9,812 nucleotides of DNA from DUOH01 sp036562625 (GCA_036562625.1 DATCJV010000055.1:1-9812), one strand, 5' to 3'. Positions 1-7,202 are shown, counted from the first letter of the stretch. Numbers and translations are program-made. The notes: generated by a model from the letters alone, not told the origin.

Positions 1-849
1 ATCTTAACCATCCTTCTTCTGATGATTAGTCTTTTCACCATCGGACAAAGAGGCTTATTTAGTGATCGCAAAAAAGCACGGATTTCTATAGAGGAGAGCA
101 CAAAGACAACCGCAGGGTCGACCGGTAATTTATCCCAGGAAGCAAATGGTTCCTGGTCGGCTTATGGAAGTTTACGCAAAGAAGTAAATGCTTTTTTTCA
201 GCAGATTGCCAACTGGGGTCCGAAAAATTCGGCCGCCGCTTCCAGGGATTCAGCAGGGGGAAAGCGGCGGAATAACCGAGAGGATACTTTATCAGACCTC
301 CTCTCCTACCGGCTTGAAATAAGGGAACGCGCTCAACTTAATGAGGAAACCTTAAAACGCTTTGCCGCTGATCTTGAGCGGGAATTTCAATCCAGATTGC
401 AAAAGAAACAAGAGCAGATCAGCAAGGAAATTGAGAAAGCCACTGAAGATAAGAGATTGAGTATGGAAAGGAAGATTACTGAATACAATAAGCAGATCGA
501 AGCTGAATATTTTCTGCAGTTGACAAATATCCAATTTAAACTGCAATTGCCGGGGTTGCCTGAAGAGGATCAGGTGAAACTAAAAGCAGAAATGGCAAAG
601 CTCAAAGAAGAAAAGCAGGCAAAAACGATGACCAGGACGGCTGAATTAGAAGAGGAGCTCGCCGCATTTATCCAAAGGCGGATTGCCGCCGGCGAAGCGG
701 AACTGGCCAACTTTAAGCAAGAATTATTAATGGAAATAAGAATTCGCTATCAAGAAGAAAAATCCAGATTGGAAGAGGATTTTGCCGCCTGGCAACGAAG
801 AAAAGAAGAAGAACTGAAACGGGAGGGCGCAGATATACCCAGTTCATAA
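1..849 (+). CDS. Membrane-anchored coiled-coil envelope protein, OmpH/Skp-like (5' end missing)
   Basis: The reading frame is open from base 1, so the true start lies upstream and 282 residues are visible. The first 20 or so residues are hydrophobic (ILTILLLMISLFTIGQRGLF) and lack a clear AxA cleavage site, which suggests a signal anchor in the inner membrane. A low-complexity linker of about 80 residues rich in Ser, Gly and Asn follows. From about residue 100 to the end the chain is highly charged and helical, with dense Glu/Lys/Arg/Gln heptad-like runs, broken near residues 180-195 by a PGLPEED turn. This layout resembles the OmpH/Skp periplasmic chaperone family, whose genes often precede lpxD, but typical members are only about 160-180 residues long. 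A structural tether is an alternative. The family assignment rests on composition and context, not on a motif. The gene ends 80 bases before lpxD. Confidence 0.6.
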   Translation: MLTILLLMISLFTIGQRGLFSDRKKARISIEESTKTTAGSTGNLSQEANGSWSAYGSLRKEVNAFFQQIANWGPKNSAAASRDSAGGKRRNNREDTLSDLLSYRLEIRERAQLNEETLKRFAADLEREFQSRLQKKQEQISKEIEKATEDKRLSMERKITEYNKQIEAEYFLQLTNIQFKLQLPGLPEEDQVKLKAEMAKLKEEKQAKTMTRTAELEEELAAFIQRRIAAGEAELANFKQELLMEIRIRYQEEKSRLEEDFAAWQRRKEEELKREGADIPSS

Positions 850-864
850 TGGTTTATACGCAGA

Positions 865-893
865 GTGGCATCCTTCCCAAAACTGTGTAAAAT
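865..893 (+). promoter_or_regulatory. Weak candidate sigma-A promoter upstream of lpxD
   Basis: GTGGCA at 865-870 (four of six matches to TTGACA) is followed after 17 bases by TAAAAT at 888-893 (five of six matches to TATAAT). Transcription would start near base 900, just before the lpxD ribosome binding site. Such matches are common by chance, and lpxD may simply be read from the upstream gene. Confidence 0.2.
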
Positions 894-911
894 TTGTCGA
901 TGGTTTTCTAT

Positions 912-919
912 AAAGGAGG
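912..919 (+). promoter_or_regulatory. Ribosome binding site that fixes the lpxD start
   Basis: AAAGGAGG lies 10 bases before the ATG at 930. The in-frame upstream starts (TTG at 894, ATG at 900) have no such sequence and would add 12 or 10 residues unlike LpxD. The ATG at 930 gives MATLGTLAELV, which matches the usual LpxD beginning. Confidence 0.8.
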
Positions 920-929
920 AAGTGGTTTT

Positions 930-1970
930 ATGGCTACCTTGGGCACACTGGCAGAACTAGTGCAAGGACAAGTTGTGGGTGATAAAAATTTGGAGATTAC
1001 CGGGGTTGCCGGTTTAGAGGATGCGCAACCGGGAATGATTTCGTTGGTGGCTACCGTTAAAGTGGCTGATCTGGCCAAAGAAAGTAAGGCTTCGGCTTTT
1101 ATTATCCCAAGTAACCTTCCTGAACTCGGTTTGACCTGTATCAAGGTGGACAACCCCAGATTGGCCTTTGCGAAAATTCTTTGGTATTTTCATCCGAAAC
1201 CGGAAGCAGTGGAAGGGATTCATCCTTCAGCAGTGATTGAAGAAGGGTTCAAACACGGTCCGGGTTGTAGTATCGGTCCCCTGGTTTATATAGGAAAAAA
1301 TGTCACTTTCGGAGAAAGAGTGCGAATTCACCCGGGAGTGGTCATTGAAGATGATACCGTCATCGGTAATGATACGGAAATCTATTCCAATGTGGTGATT
1401 CGAAACCGGACCGAGATTGGGGAAAGAGTGATCGTTCATGCGGGGACAGTGATCGGCGCCGATGGTTTTGGCTTTGTGACGGTAAAGGGAAAGCATTTCA
1501 AGGTTCCGCAAGTCGGTAGAGTCCGGATCGAAGATGATGTGGAGATTGGCGCCAATGTCACCATTGACCGGGCCACTACCGGTGAAACTTTGATCAAAAG
1601 AGGGACTAAAATTGATAACTTGGTACAAATCGGCCATAATGTACAGGTCGGTGAGGACAATATCATCGTCTCCATGTCCGGTGTAGCCGGCAGCACCAGA
1701 CTGGGCGACCGGGTTACTTTGGCCGGACAGTCGGGGATCGTCGGCCATATTAGTATCGGTTCAGACTCGGTGGTTGCCGCCAGGGGAATGGTCATCGGAA
1801 ATCTGCCCCCCAACTCTTTCGTCTCCGGTCAACCGGCCCGTCCTCATGCTGAAGACATGAGAATACAGGCCGCTGCCGGTAAGTTACCGGATTTACTTAA
1901 GATCGTCAGGAATCTGGAGAAGCGACTGGCCAAATTGGAAGAAGAAGGTCAAGAAAAAGGGAATAACTAA
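930..1970 (+). CDS. lpxD: UDP-3-O-acylglucosamine N-acyltransferase LpxD
   Basis: LpxD transfers a hydroxyacyl chain from acyl carrier protein to the 2-amino group of UDP-3-O-acylglucosamine, the third step of lipid A synthesis in the cytoplasm. The product is 346 residues, close to E. coli LpxD (341). Residues 1-95 form the N-terminal uridine-binding domain. Residues 98-300 are a left-handed beta helix of hexapeptide repeats (for example VVIEDDTVIG, VEIGANV, TKIDNLVQIG). GADGFGF at about 177-183 is a family signature, and His236 in QIGHNV is the expected catalytic base, aligned with E. coli His239. The C-terminus, from about 318 on, is a helix (DLLKIVRNLEKRLAKLEEE) as in the trimeric enzyme. 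The gene ends an operon, with a terminator 42 bases downstream. The presence of this gene implies that the organism makes lipid A. Confidence 0.97.
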   Translation: MATLGTLAELVQGQVVGDKNLEITGVAGLEDAQPGMISLVATVKVADLAKESKASAFIIPSNLPELGLTCIKVDNPRLAFAKILWYFHPKPEAVEGIHPSAVIEEGFKHGPGCSIGPLVYIGKNVTFGERVRIHPGVVIEDDTVIGNDTEIYSNVVIRNRTEIGERVIVHAGTVIGADGFGFVTVKGKHFKVPQVGRVRIEDDVEIGANVTIDRATTGETLIKRGTKIDNLVQIGHNVQVGEDNIIVSMSGVAGSTRLGDRVTLAGQSGIVGHISIGSDSVVAARGMVIGNLPPNSFVSGQPARPHAEDMRIQAAAGKLPDLLKIVRNLEKRLAKLEEEGQEKGNN

Positions 1971-2011
1971 AGCGCTCGGCTTCAAGAAAAATGAAGATGA
2001 ATAAAGTTCAT

Positions 2012-2040
2012 AACCGGAAAGATATTTTCCGGTTTTTTTT
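2012..2040 (+). terminator. Intrinsic terminator after lpxD
   Basis: AACCGGAAA (2012-2020) pairs perfectly with TTTCCGGTT (2026-2034) around a five-base loop, and the 3' arm runs into eight consecutive T residues (2033-2040). This is a textbook rho-independent terminator. It separates the lpxD unit from the lptF unit. Confidence 0.93.
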
Positions 2041-2054
2041 ACTCTTCCATCGGG

Positions 2055-2112
2055 GTCTTCCTCTTCTACCGGTGGGATGAGACGCTGGTGGCGGAGACAA
2101 AGAAGGGAAGAC
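2055..2112. repeat. Imperfect inverted repeat between terminator and putative promoter
   Basis: GTCTTCCTCTTCT (2055-2067) is complementary to AGAAGGGAAGAC (2101-2112), 12 paired bases with a single bulged T at 2062. The arms are separated by 33 bases. There is no T tract after it. It ends 16 bases before the TATAAT at 2129, so it could be a protein-binding site or a transcript hairpin if transcription starts further upstream. Its role is unknown. Confidence 0.45.
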
Positions 2113-2128
2113 TGCGCGGTCCGGAGTG

Positions 2129-2134
2129 TATAAT
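2129..2134 (+). promoter_or_regulatory. Consensus -10 box, candidate promoter of the lptF-lptD-lptC-lptA unit
   Basis: TATAAT at 2129-2134 is a perfect -10 hexamer. The position where a -35 box should lie (around 2105-2112) is purine-rich and matches TTGACA at only two positions, and no TGn extension is present. A promoter is expected between the terminator at 2040 and the lptF start at 2218, and this is the best candidate. An activator or another sigma factor could make up for the weak -35 region. Confidence 0.4.
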
Positions 2135-2135
2135 A

Positions 2136-2159
2136 TTCTCTTCCTTTTTAGGAGGAGAA
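2136..2159 (+). promoter_or_regulatory. Leader hairpin covering a Shine-Dalgarno-like sequence
   Basis: TTCTCTTCCT (2136-2145) pairs with AGGAGGAGAA (2150-2159) around a TTTT loop. In RNA this is 10 base pairs with one G-U pair. The 3' arm contains AGGAGGAG, an excellent ribosome binding sequence, yet no long frame starts after it. The next ATG (2171) is followed at once by TAG. No T tract follows, so this is not a normal terminator. It starts directly downstream of the -10 box, so it may be an operator palindrome or a structured 5' leader. Confidence 0.45.
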
Positions 2160-2217
2160 GTTTAGTAGTTATGTAGAATAACCTTTTAGATGTCGCGGAA
2201 TTAAGAGGGGAGTTCTC

Positions 2218-3294
2218 ATGAAAAAAATCCACCGCTACTTACTGAAAGAATTCCTTGTCCAGTTCATCTTCTGTACAGTGGGATTTTTAGTGATCTACAT
2301 AGGAGAATTGATTTTTGAATTAAACAACTTCTTAGTGGGCCGGAGGGTCCCGCTCTCCGTTGTGATGCTCTTAATTTACTACCGGATCCCCTACCTGTTG
2401 ATGGATATAATTCCCGCGGCAGTATTGTTCGGGATCTTCTTCGGCATGGGCCGGCTCTCCAAAGACCGGGAACTTGATGTGATGCGCACTTGCGGTATTA
2501 GCTTTCCCAGACTGGTCTCTCCGATCTTGATCTTTACTTTGCTCTTGTCCACAGGGGTTTTTTTCTTCAATGACCGGGTGGTCCCTGCGGCTAATCACCG
2601 ATATCACCAGGAAATGAGGAGGTTGAGCCTTCAAGAGATAGCGCCCCAAGTGGAGGAGAATGTCTATTTCAAAGGACCGGATGACAGGTATTTTTATGTG
2701 CGACGAATTAACGGACTGGAGAAACGGCTGGAAGGGGTGATGATTTATGAAGCAACCACCACCGCAGAGTTTCCCCGTCTGATAACTGCCAGGTATGGCT
2801 GGATCGACCAGACTAGTTGGCAGTTGAAGGAAGGCGTCATTCACGAACTGGATGATCGAGGATTTGTAAAAGTGGAAGCGGGATTTGCCGAGATGAATGT
2901 AAACGTGGGGGAAGATTTAAGCGCCTATTTAGGTGATACCCGGAGCACTGAAGAGATGACCCGGGCGGAATTGAAGAAGCATATGGAACTCTTTGGTGGG
3001 AGTGGGTTTGATGTTTCAGTTTTTGAAGTGGATTACCATCTAAAACTGGCGGTTCCTTATGCTTCATTGGTACTAGCTATTCTCGGTCTGCCTTTTTCGT
3101 GTTTGATGCCAAGAAGCGGCCGGGTACTGGGCATGGGGATCAGTTTGGCTTTCATCTTTACTTACTATTTTTCACAAGTGATCTTCCGGACTTTCGGAGT
3201 GAATAGTATAATTGACCCGTTTTGGGCGGCCTGGATTCCTAATTTAATCTATTTGACGCTCGGGGTTGTTCTATTGAATAGAGTCATCAGATAG
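2218..3294 (+). CDS. LptF/LptG-family LPS export permease (YjgP/YjgQ)
   Basis: This is the inner-membrane permease of the LptB2FG ABC transporter, which lifts LPS from the inner membrane onto the Lpt bridge. At 358 residues it has the usual family length. Membrane segments fall at about 12-35, 52-77, 97-118, 278-298, 304-327 and 336-356, with a large periplasmic beta-jellyroll region (about 119-275) between the third and fourth, which is the LptF/LptG topology. Family features include the cytoplasmic KDRELDVMRTCGIS stretch (82-95, the coupling region facing LptB), FNDRVVPAANHRY at 117-129 and KLAVPYASLVLAILGLPF at 276-293. The start has a GAGGGGAG ribosome binding site 5 bases upstream. I cannot decide between LptF and LptG. 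No partner permease gene is visible, so a second copy elsewhere or a homodimer are both possible. Confidence 0.93.
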   Translation: MKKIHRYLLKEFLVQFIFCTVGFLVIYIGELIFELNNFLVGRRVPLSVVMLLIYYRIPYLLMDIIPAAVLFGIFFGMGRLSKDRELDVMRTCGISFPRLVSPILIFTLLLSTGVFFFNDRVVPAANHRYHQEMRRLSLQEIAPQVEENVYFKGPDDRYFYVRRINGLEKRLEGVMIYEATTTAEFPRLITARYGWIDQTSWQLKEGVIHELDDRGFVKVEAGFAEMNVNVGEDLSAYLGDTRSTEEMTRAELKKHMELFGGSGFDVSVFEVDYHLKLAVPYASLVLAILGLPFSCLMPRSGRVLGMGISLAFIFTYYFSQVIFRTFGVNSIIDPFWAAWIPNLIYLTLGVVLLNRVIR

Positions 3295-3378
3295 TCTTTC
3301 TTCCCCTGCGGTCAGGTAATGAAGCAGTTTTCACCGCTGCCCGGCCCAGTAATCAGTCGGTCCATGGTCCCCGCTCAA

Positions 3379-3394
3379 CCGTGGTAAACTACGG
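3379..3394 (+). other. Small hairpin just before the lptD ribosome binding site
   Basis: CCGTGG (3379-3384) can pair with CTACGG (3389-3394) in RNA, six base pairs with one G-U, around a TAAA loop. It ends six bases before the AAGGAGG (3401-3407) of the next gene. It could tune lptD translation, but a stem this short can arise by chance. The 124-base gap between lptF and lptD shows no convincing terminator or promoter. Confidence 0.25.
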
Positions 3395-3418
3395 CGCGCG
3401 AAGGAGGCCCCGTAGATA

Positions 3419-5638
3419 ATGAAGTTCATACTCAAGCTAACCGCAGCGTTTCTCGGGGTGCTACTGATGCAGTGCTCTTGGCCCCTGAACGTAGTGGAAG
3501 CGGCTGGAGGAACCCAGGATGGACAAAAAGCGGTACTCACTGCCGAGGAGATCACCTATGATTATGATGGAGAGGTGATCGTCGCCCGGGGAAATGCGGA
3601 ATTGAAATATCAGGATACGGTGATCCGCTGTTCTGAACTGAAAATTTTGGTCAAGAAAGATCAGATCGAAACTTCTGGTTTGACCGAGTTGGAGCAGGAC
3701 GCAGAGGTCATCTTCGGAGAGAACCTTTCCTATAATCTTCGCCAAGAACAAGGAAGCTTCTTGGACTGCCATGCGGAGTGGGTCTCGGAGACCGGTGAAC
3801 CCATGCTCATGTCCGGAGAGCAGATGGAGATCGAGGGGGAGACGCTGAAATTTCAGAGCGCTTACTTTACCTCTTGTGATTTGGAAAATCCCCACTACCA
3901 TCTCACTGCCAAGCAGGTAGAGTATTACCCGGGTGATCGGATTGTCTTTTACCGGATTACATATTACGAAGGTAAATATCCCGTCTTTTACTGGCCGAAA
4001 CTGACGTACTCTTTGAAAGAGCGGGCAAATAATTTCAATGAAACAGTTCTTGGCTATAATGAAACAGACGGTTGGTTCCTCAAAGTGGTATATAGATACT
4101 ATTTAAACTCCGGAGGTGACGGCCGGTTACTTCTGGACCTATACCAGCGGAGAGGAGTCGGTGAAGGAATTCTCCATAATTTCCAATTAGAGGAAGACAA
4201 AGAGCTCTCGGTGAGTCTCTATCATTTTGCCGATCAACTGTACTTCAGCGATGATTATCAATTGGGATTCGACTGGAAACACCGGATCAATTCTATATAT
4301 GATTATTCATTAGCCTATGAGTACTGGTTGAGGACTTCGCCCTACGACTGGTGGGATGAGGAGTATAGTCTATATGGTCAGCTTCATGGGAGGGATAGAA
4401 TCTGGCCGTTCACATTAACTTTGGATACGGGAGTAGACAGTAATTATTATGATCCGATTTTTTATGCCGAACCTAAGCTGAATTTGGAATGGAGGCCTAC
4501 CAGCCAAACGAGGTTAGCCTACTCCGGGCTTTATGATTATCAGAGTCCCGTTTATGCAGATAGTTATCAACGCATCACCGAAAAGTACCGGTATGCGCTT
4601 AACTTCTATCATAATTGGGCGGTTTACGGCGGTGACCCTTTCAAGTTCCGGGTTGAAATCACCGAGTCCAGGGATCTTTCATCCGAACCCAACCCTTATT
4701 GGCGGGACTGGAATCGCTATCCTTATCTTTCTATGGAGACTCCCCGGTTTAATATGGATTTTCTCGGCGATTACCAGGTGAACCTGGATTATCTGCGTTT
4801 ACGGGAAGTTCCCACCATGGTAGAAGGGGAACGGAGCGAATTTGTATTGAATCGTCAGCCCCAACCACTGCTGGAGGTGGGTAACTTCAGTTTAAACCTG
4901 ATCGGGTCGTTACGTAAGCAAAACTACTGGGTTGATCAGGGGGAGTACATGCGCAGAGCTTTAACTTTCGGTTTGGAGGGGGTACAGAAGATTACGCCCA
5001 GACTGACGTGGCGTAATCAATTGACCTGGACCGAGGCGGACGGCGCCGCACCCACCAGGTTTTATCAGTTGGTGAATAATAGTTCATACTACACGCCATA
5101 TGGAAACTTCCGGAGCGGCCTTTCTTATCGGAGCGCGTATCTCCAAGCCAACCTGGCAGGGGGCTATAATTTGAGCGGTCAGAAAAATCCTTGGCATCTG
5201 ATGACCACCTCCGTAGTGTGGAATGTCAACGAGAACAACCGGGTTGATTTTAATACCTCATACAACCCTAACGACAGAGAATTCGGCCTTGTCACTCTGG
5301 TTGCCCGTTATAATCCTGATGAATATAATCACCTCCGGATGGATCTGATCTATGATCCCCGGGAGAAGGTCTGGTCGACCCTGGATTTAGAGGCTAAGCT
5401 GAGAGTGAGACTTTTGGCTGCTCTCTCCGCTGATGTAGACGTTTTATACTCTTTCTTCGGCGACGGATTTGAAAGATCCCGTTTCGGCTTGGTCTACGAT
5501 TGGCATTGCCGGGAGCTCTATGTGGGATACGATACTATCCGTGAAGAGTATTCCCTGCAATTCCAGTATAAAGTATTTCCCAATGCCGGATTCGGCTTTG
5601 GCAATAGTGATCAGGGATTTAGTTATGGCGGAAATTAA
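3419..5638 (+). CDS. lptD: LptD-like outer-membrane LPS translocon
   Basis: LptD is the outer-membrane barrel that inserts LPS into the outer leaflet. The 739-residue product starts with a signal peptide (hydrophobic core about 7-19, likely cut near VVEAA, residue 29). Residues 37-165 form an OstA/LptA-like jellyroll domain, beginning AVLTAEEITYDYDGEVIVARG. The stretch TSCDLENPHYHLTAK (151-165) and the following YYPGDRIVFYRITYYEGKYPVFYWPKL lead into a barrel rich in Tyr, Trp and Phe (about 200-720), as in LptD. Mature cysteines are C71, C117, C153 and C697. C153 matches the TSC position of E. coli Cys173. C697 (DWHCRELYVGYD) sits where E. coli has the CC pair 724-725, with His in the first place. 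The ribosome binding site AAGGAGG lies 11 bases before the ATG. The gene lies 124 bases after the permease. Length is close to E. coli LptD (784). Confidence 0.93.
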   Translation: MKFILKLTAAFLGVLLMQCSWPLNVVEAAGGTQDGQKAVLTAEEITYDYDGEVIVARGNAELKYQDTVIRCSELKILVKKDQIETSGLTELEQDAEVIFGENLSYNLRQEQGSFLDCHAEWVSETGEPMLMSGEQMEIEGETLKFQSAYFTSCDLENPHYHLTAKQVEYYPGDRIVFYRITYYEGKYPVFYWPKLTYSLKERANNFNETVLGYNETDGWFLKVVYRYYLNSGGDGRLLLDLYQRRGVGEGILHNFQLEEDKELSVSLYHFADQLYFSDDYQLGFDWKHRINSIYDYSLAYEYWLRTSPYDWWDEEYSLYGQLHGRDRIWPFTLTLDTGVDSNYYDPIFYAEPKLNLEWRPTSQTRLAYSGLYDYQSPVYADSYQRITEKYRYALNFYHNWAVYGGDPFKFRVEITESRDLSSEPNPYWRDWNRYPYLSMETPRFNMDFLGDYQVNLDYLRLREVPTMVEGERSEFVLNRQPQPLLEVGNFSLNLIGSLRKQNYWVDQGEYMRRALTFGLEGVQKITPRLTWRNQLTWTEADGAAPTRFYQLVNNSSYYTPYGNFRSGLSYRSAYLQANLAGGYNLSGQKNPWHLMTTSVVWNVNENNRVDFNTSYNPNDREFGLVTLVARYNPDEYNHLRMDLIYDPREKVWSTLDLEAKLRVRLLAALSADVDVLYSFFGDGFERSRFGLVYDWHCRELYVGYDTIREEYSLQFQYKVFPNAGFGFGNSDQGFSYGGN

Positions 5639-5675
5639 CGACGCCTGTCGGCGTGTGGAGGTTGTCCGGAGACTC

Positions 5676-6320
5676 ATGTCTATCATAGTTAAGGTTTTTC
5701 AGTCCAAACTTTTTTGGGGAATAGTCCTGGTCGGCTTGGCGGTCCTGACCTGGCGTCCGCGGAAAGAGCTCCCACCGCAGATTCCCGTGGGGAAGCAGGG
5801 GATGACCCTCCTGGGATCGAATCTGATCGGTTGGAAGAAGCAAGAGCCTAAGTGGGAGGTTAAAGCCGAGACCATTTGGCGTTCGAAGGACGAAAAAACC
5901 ATCATCTTTCAGAACCTCTCCGAAGCCGTCATCTACAAAACAACAACAGACAACGGCAGAAGTGAGCATCTTTCTTTCAGCGCCCCGTGGGCTGAGCTGA
6001 ATATGCGCACTAATATCTTGCGGTTGGGCGGTGGGATCAAGGGCCGTATTAACCAGGGTGGGTTTGAAACAGAGGAAGCCCAGGTGAATACGGAGACCAA
6101 CGAGATTGAGGCTCCTGGAAAGATTATATTTTTTCATGATGATCTACGGATCGAGGCTCAGCAAATGACGGGAAACTTGGATACGGAGGCTCTCGTCTTT
6201 ACCGGGGAGGTCCTGCTGGAGGAGGGGGATTATACAGCCCGCGGTAAATCCCTGAAGTATTATGGCAAAGAGGAACGTTACGTTTTGGAAGAAGAGATCG
6301 AGGTGGAGTTGGAGCTATGA
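5676..6320 (+). CDS. lptC: LptC-like LPS bridge protein, inner-membrane anchored
   Basis: LptC takes LPS from the LptB2FG transporter and passes it to LptA. From the ATG at 5676 the product is 214 residues (E. coli LptC: 191). It has a short basic N-terminus, one membrane helix (about 9-26, WGIVLVGLAVLTW) and a periplasmic beta-jellyroll domain to the end. Typical LptC/OstA-like strands are visible: WEVKAETIWRS, FSAPWAELNMRTNILRLGGG, and then LRIEAQQMTGNLDTEALVFTG. An in-frame ATG at 5625 would overlap lptD by 14 bases and add 17 residues (MAEINDACRRVEVVRRL). It has an AGGGA seven bases upstream and cannot be excluded. I prefer 5676 because it gives a standard LptC N-terminus and has GGAG-like sequence upstream, although its spacing is poor. 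It overlaps the next gene by four bases. Confidence 0.88.
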   Translation: MSIIVKVFQSKLFWGIVLVGLAVLTWRPRKELPPQIPVGKQGMTLLGSNLIGWKKQEPKWEVKAETIWRSKDEKTIIFQNLSEAVIYKTTTDNGRSEHLSFSAPWAELNMRTNILRLGGGIKGRINQGGFETEEAQVNTETNEIEAPGKIIFFHDDLRIEAQQMTGNLDTEALVFTGEVLLEEGDYTARGKSLKYYGKEERYVLEEEIEVELEL

Positions 6321-7075
6321 ACCATAAACAAAGGAGCTTTTTATCGCCGTGCACTCCAACGCGGTCTTACCAATCTTGTTTTTTTTCGTTCATACTTACT
6401 CTTGCTGCTCTCTGTTTTATACTGTTTTACCATTCCGGCCCGGCCCGGGCCGGCGGAAAGGTCAAAGTCACAGGGGTCGACCGGATCTGGGGAGAGACCG
6501 ATGGCGACCAGACTTTTCTCGAGGGTAGGCTCGTGGCCACTCAGGAACGGACCGTTATTTACGCGCCTCGCGCTCGGATGGACAAAGCGAAGAAGCTAGC
6601 GGTCTTCAGCGGCGGGGTAAAGCTGGTACAGGAAGAGGTAACCATCACCGGAGATGAATTGGAGATTAGTTTTGAGGAAGACCGGGGAGTTTTTACCGGG
6701 AATGTCCGGCTGGAGCGGGCAGAAACCAGGGATGCAGAAGGCAAGGTCGACAAGGAGCAGATTGTTTTGTCCTGTCACATTCTGGAGCTTAATACGGAGA
6801 CGAAGGACTTTACGGCCGTTACCGATGTGCTGATGGAACATAAAGACTTTACGGTAAGCGCCCAAAGGCTAGTCTATCTTGACCGGGAAGAAATGATGAC
6901 TTTCTCCGGGAACGTCTATCTACAGCGGGATCAGGAGGAAGTCTGGGGAGAGGAGATCACCATCAATCTACAGAAAAAGATCTTTGAGGCCATAAGAGGA
7001 GTGGAGATCCATATGGAAGTAGATGAGGATGACCAGGAAGAGACCGGGGAAGAGGAGAATAGCGGTTCTCAATAG
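6317..7075 (+). CDS. lptA: LptA-like periplasmic LPS bridge protein
   Basis: LptA forms the periplasmic filament that carries LPS from LptC to LptD. The 252-residue product has a long N-region of about 20 residues, a hydrophobic segment (about 21-40) and a likely signal peptidase site at ARA before Gly46. The mature part (46-235) is an OstA-type beta-jellyroll with repeated strand turns: FSGGVKL (97-103), FTGNVRL (126-132) and FSGNVYL (196-202). The C-terminus is a strongly acidic tail (VDEDDQEETGEEENSGSQ, 235-252) not found in E. coli LptA (185 residues). The ATG overlaps the lptC stop as ATGA, indicating translational coupling. It could also be called a second LptC/OstA-like protein, but the cleavable-looking signal and position favour LptA. 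The partner ATPase lptB, often next to lptA, is not present downstream. Confidence 0.88.
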   Translation: MNHKQRSFLSPCTPTRSYQSCFFSFILTLAALCFILFYHSGPARAGGKVKVTGVDRIWGETDGDQTFLEGRLVATQERTVIYAPRARMDKAKKLAVFSGGVKLVQEEVTITGDELEISFEEDRGVFTGNVRLERAETRDAEGKVDKEQIVLSCHILELNTETKDFTAVTDVLMEHKDFTVSAQRLVYLDREEMMTFSGNVYLQRDQEEVWGEEITINLQKKIFEAIRGVEIHMEVDEDDQEETGEEENSGSQ

Positions 7076-7196
7076 ATGAGAGCGAGGAAGGTCTGGTGAG
7101 TACAGTAGCTTTAGAAAGATTGGGGTTGAAGGCTTGCTGTCGAGTACAGGGTGTAACTTTGAAGAAGAGTAGCTAAGCATTGAATTGAAGTTAGAT

Positions 7197-7202
7197 AAGG
7201 AG
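7197..7202 (+). promoter_or_regulatory. Ribosome binding site that fixes the LUD protein start
   Basis: AAGGAG lies eight bases before the ATG at 7211. An in-frame GTG at 7202 overlaps this sequence and so is unlikely to be the start. The 135 bases between lptA and this gene contain no clear terminator or promoter. They do hold an 8-base direct repeat, GAGTACAG, at 7098 and 7142, of uncertain meaning. Confidence 0.75.

Noticed and set aside
1227..1748. Open frame of 173 codons on the minus strand inside lpxD
   Set aside because: It lies wholly antisense to a well-supported gene, its translation shows no family features, and no ribosome binding site stands out.
3382..3390. TGGTAAACT, an extended -10-like sequence before lptD
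   Set aside because: No -35 match lies at the right distance, and the sequence is part of a small hairpin. lptD is more likely read from the lptF transcript.
5469..5675. Extension of the lptC frame back into lptD
   Set aside because: The frame is open but overlaps the LptD barrel coding sequence, and the extra residues are not like an LptC N-terminus. Only the ATG at 5625 remains a real alternative.
5619..6137. Open frame of 172 codons on the minus strand across the lptC start
   Set aside because: It is antisense to lptC, and its translation is low in structure and resembles no known protein.
7076..7099. Seven-codon open frame directly after the lptA stop (ATG at 7076)
   Set aside because: It has no clear ribosome binding site and is short enough to be chance.
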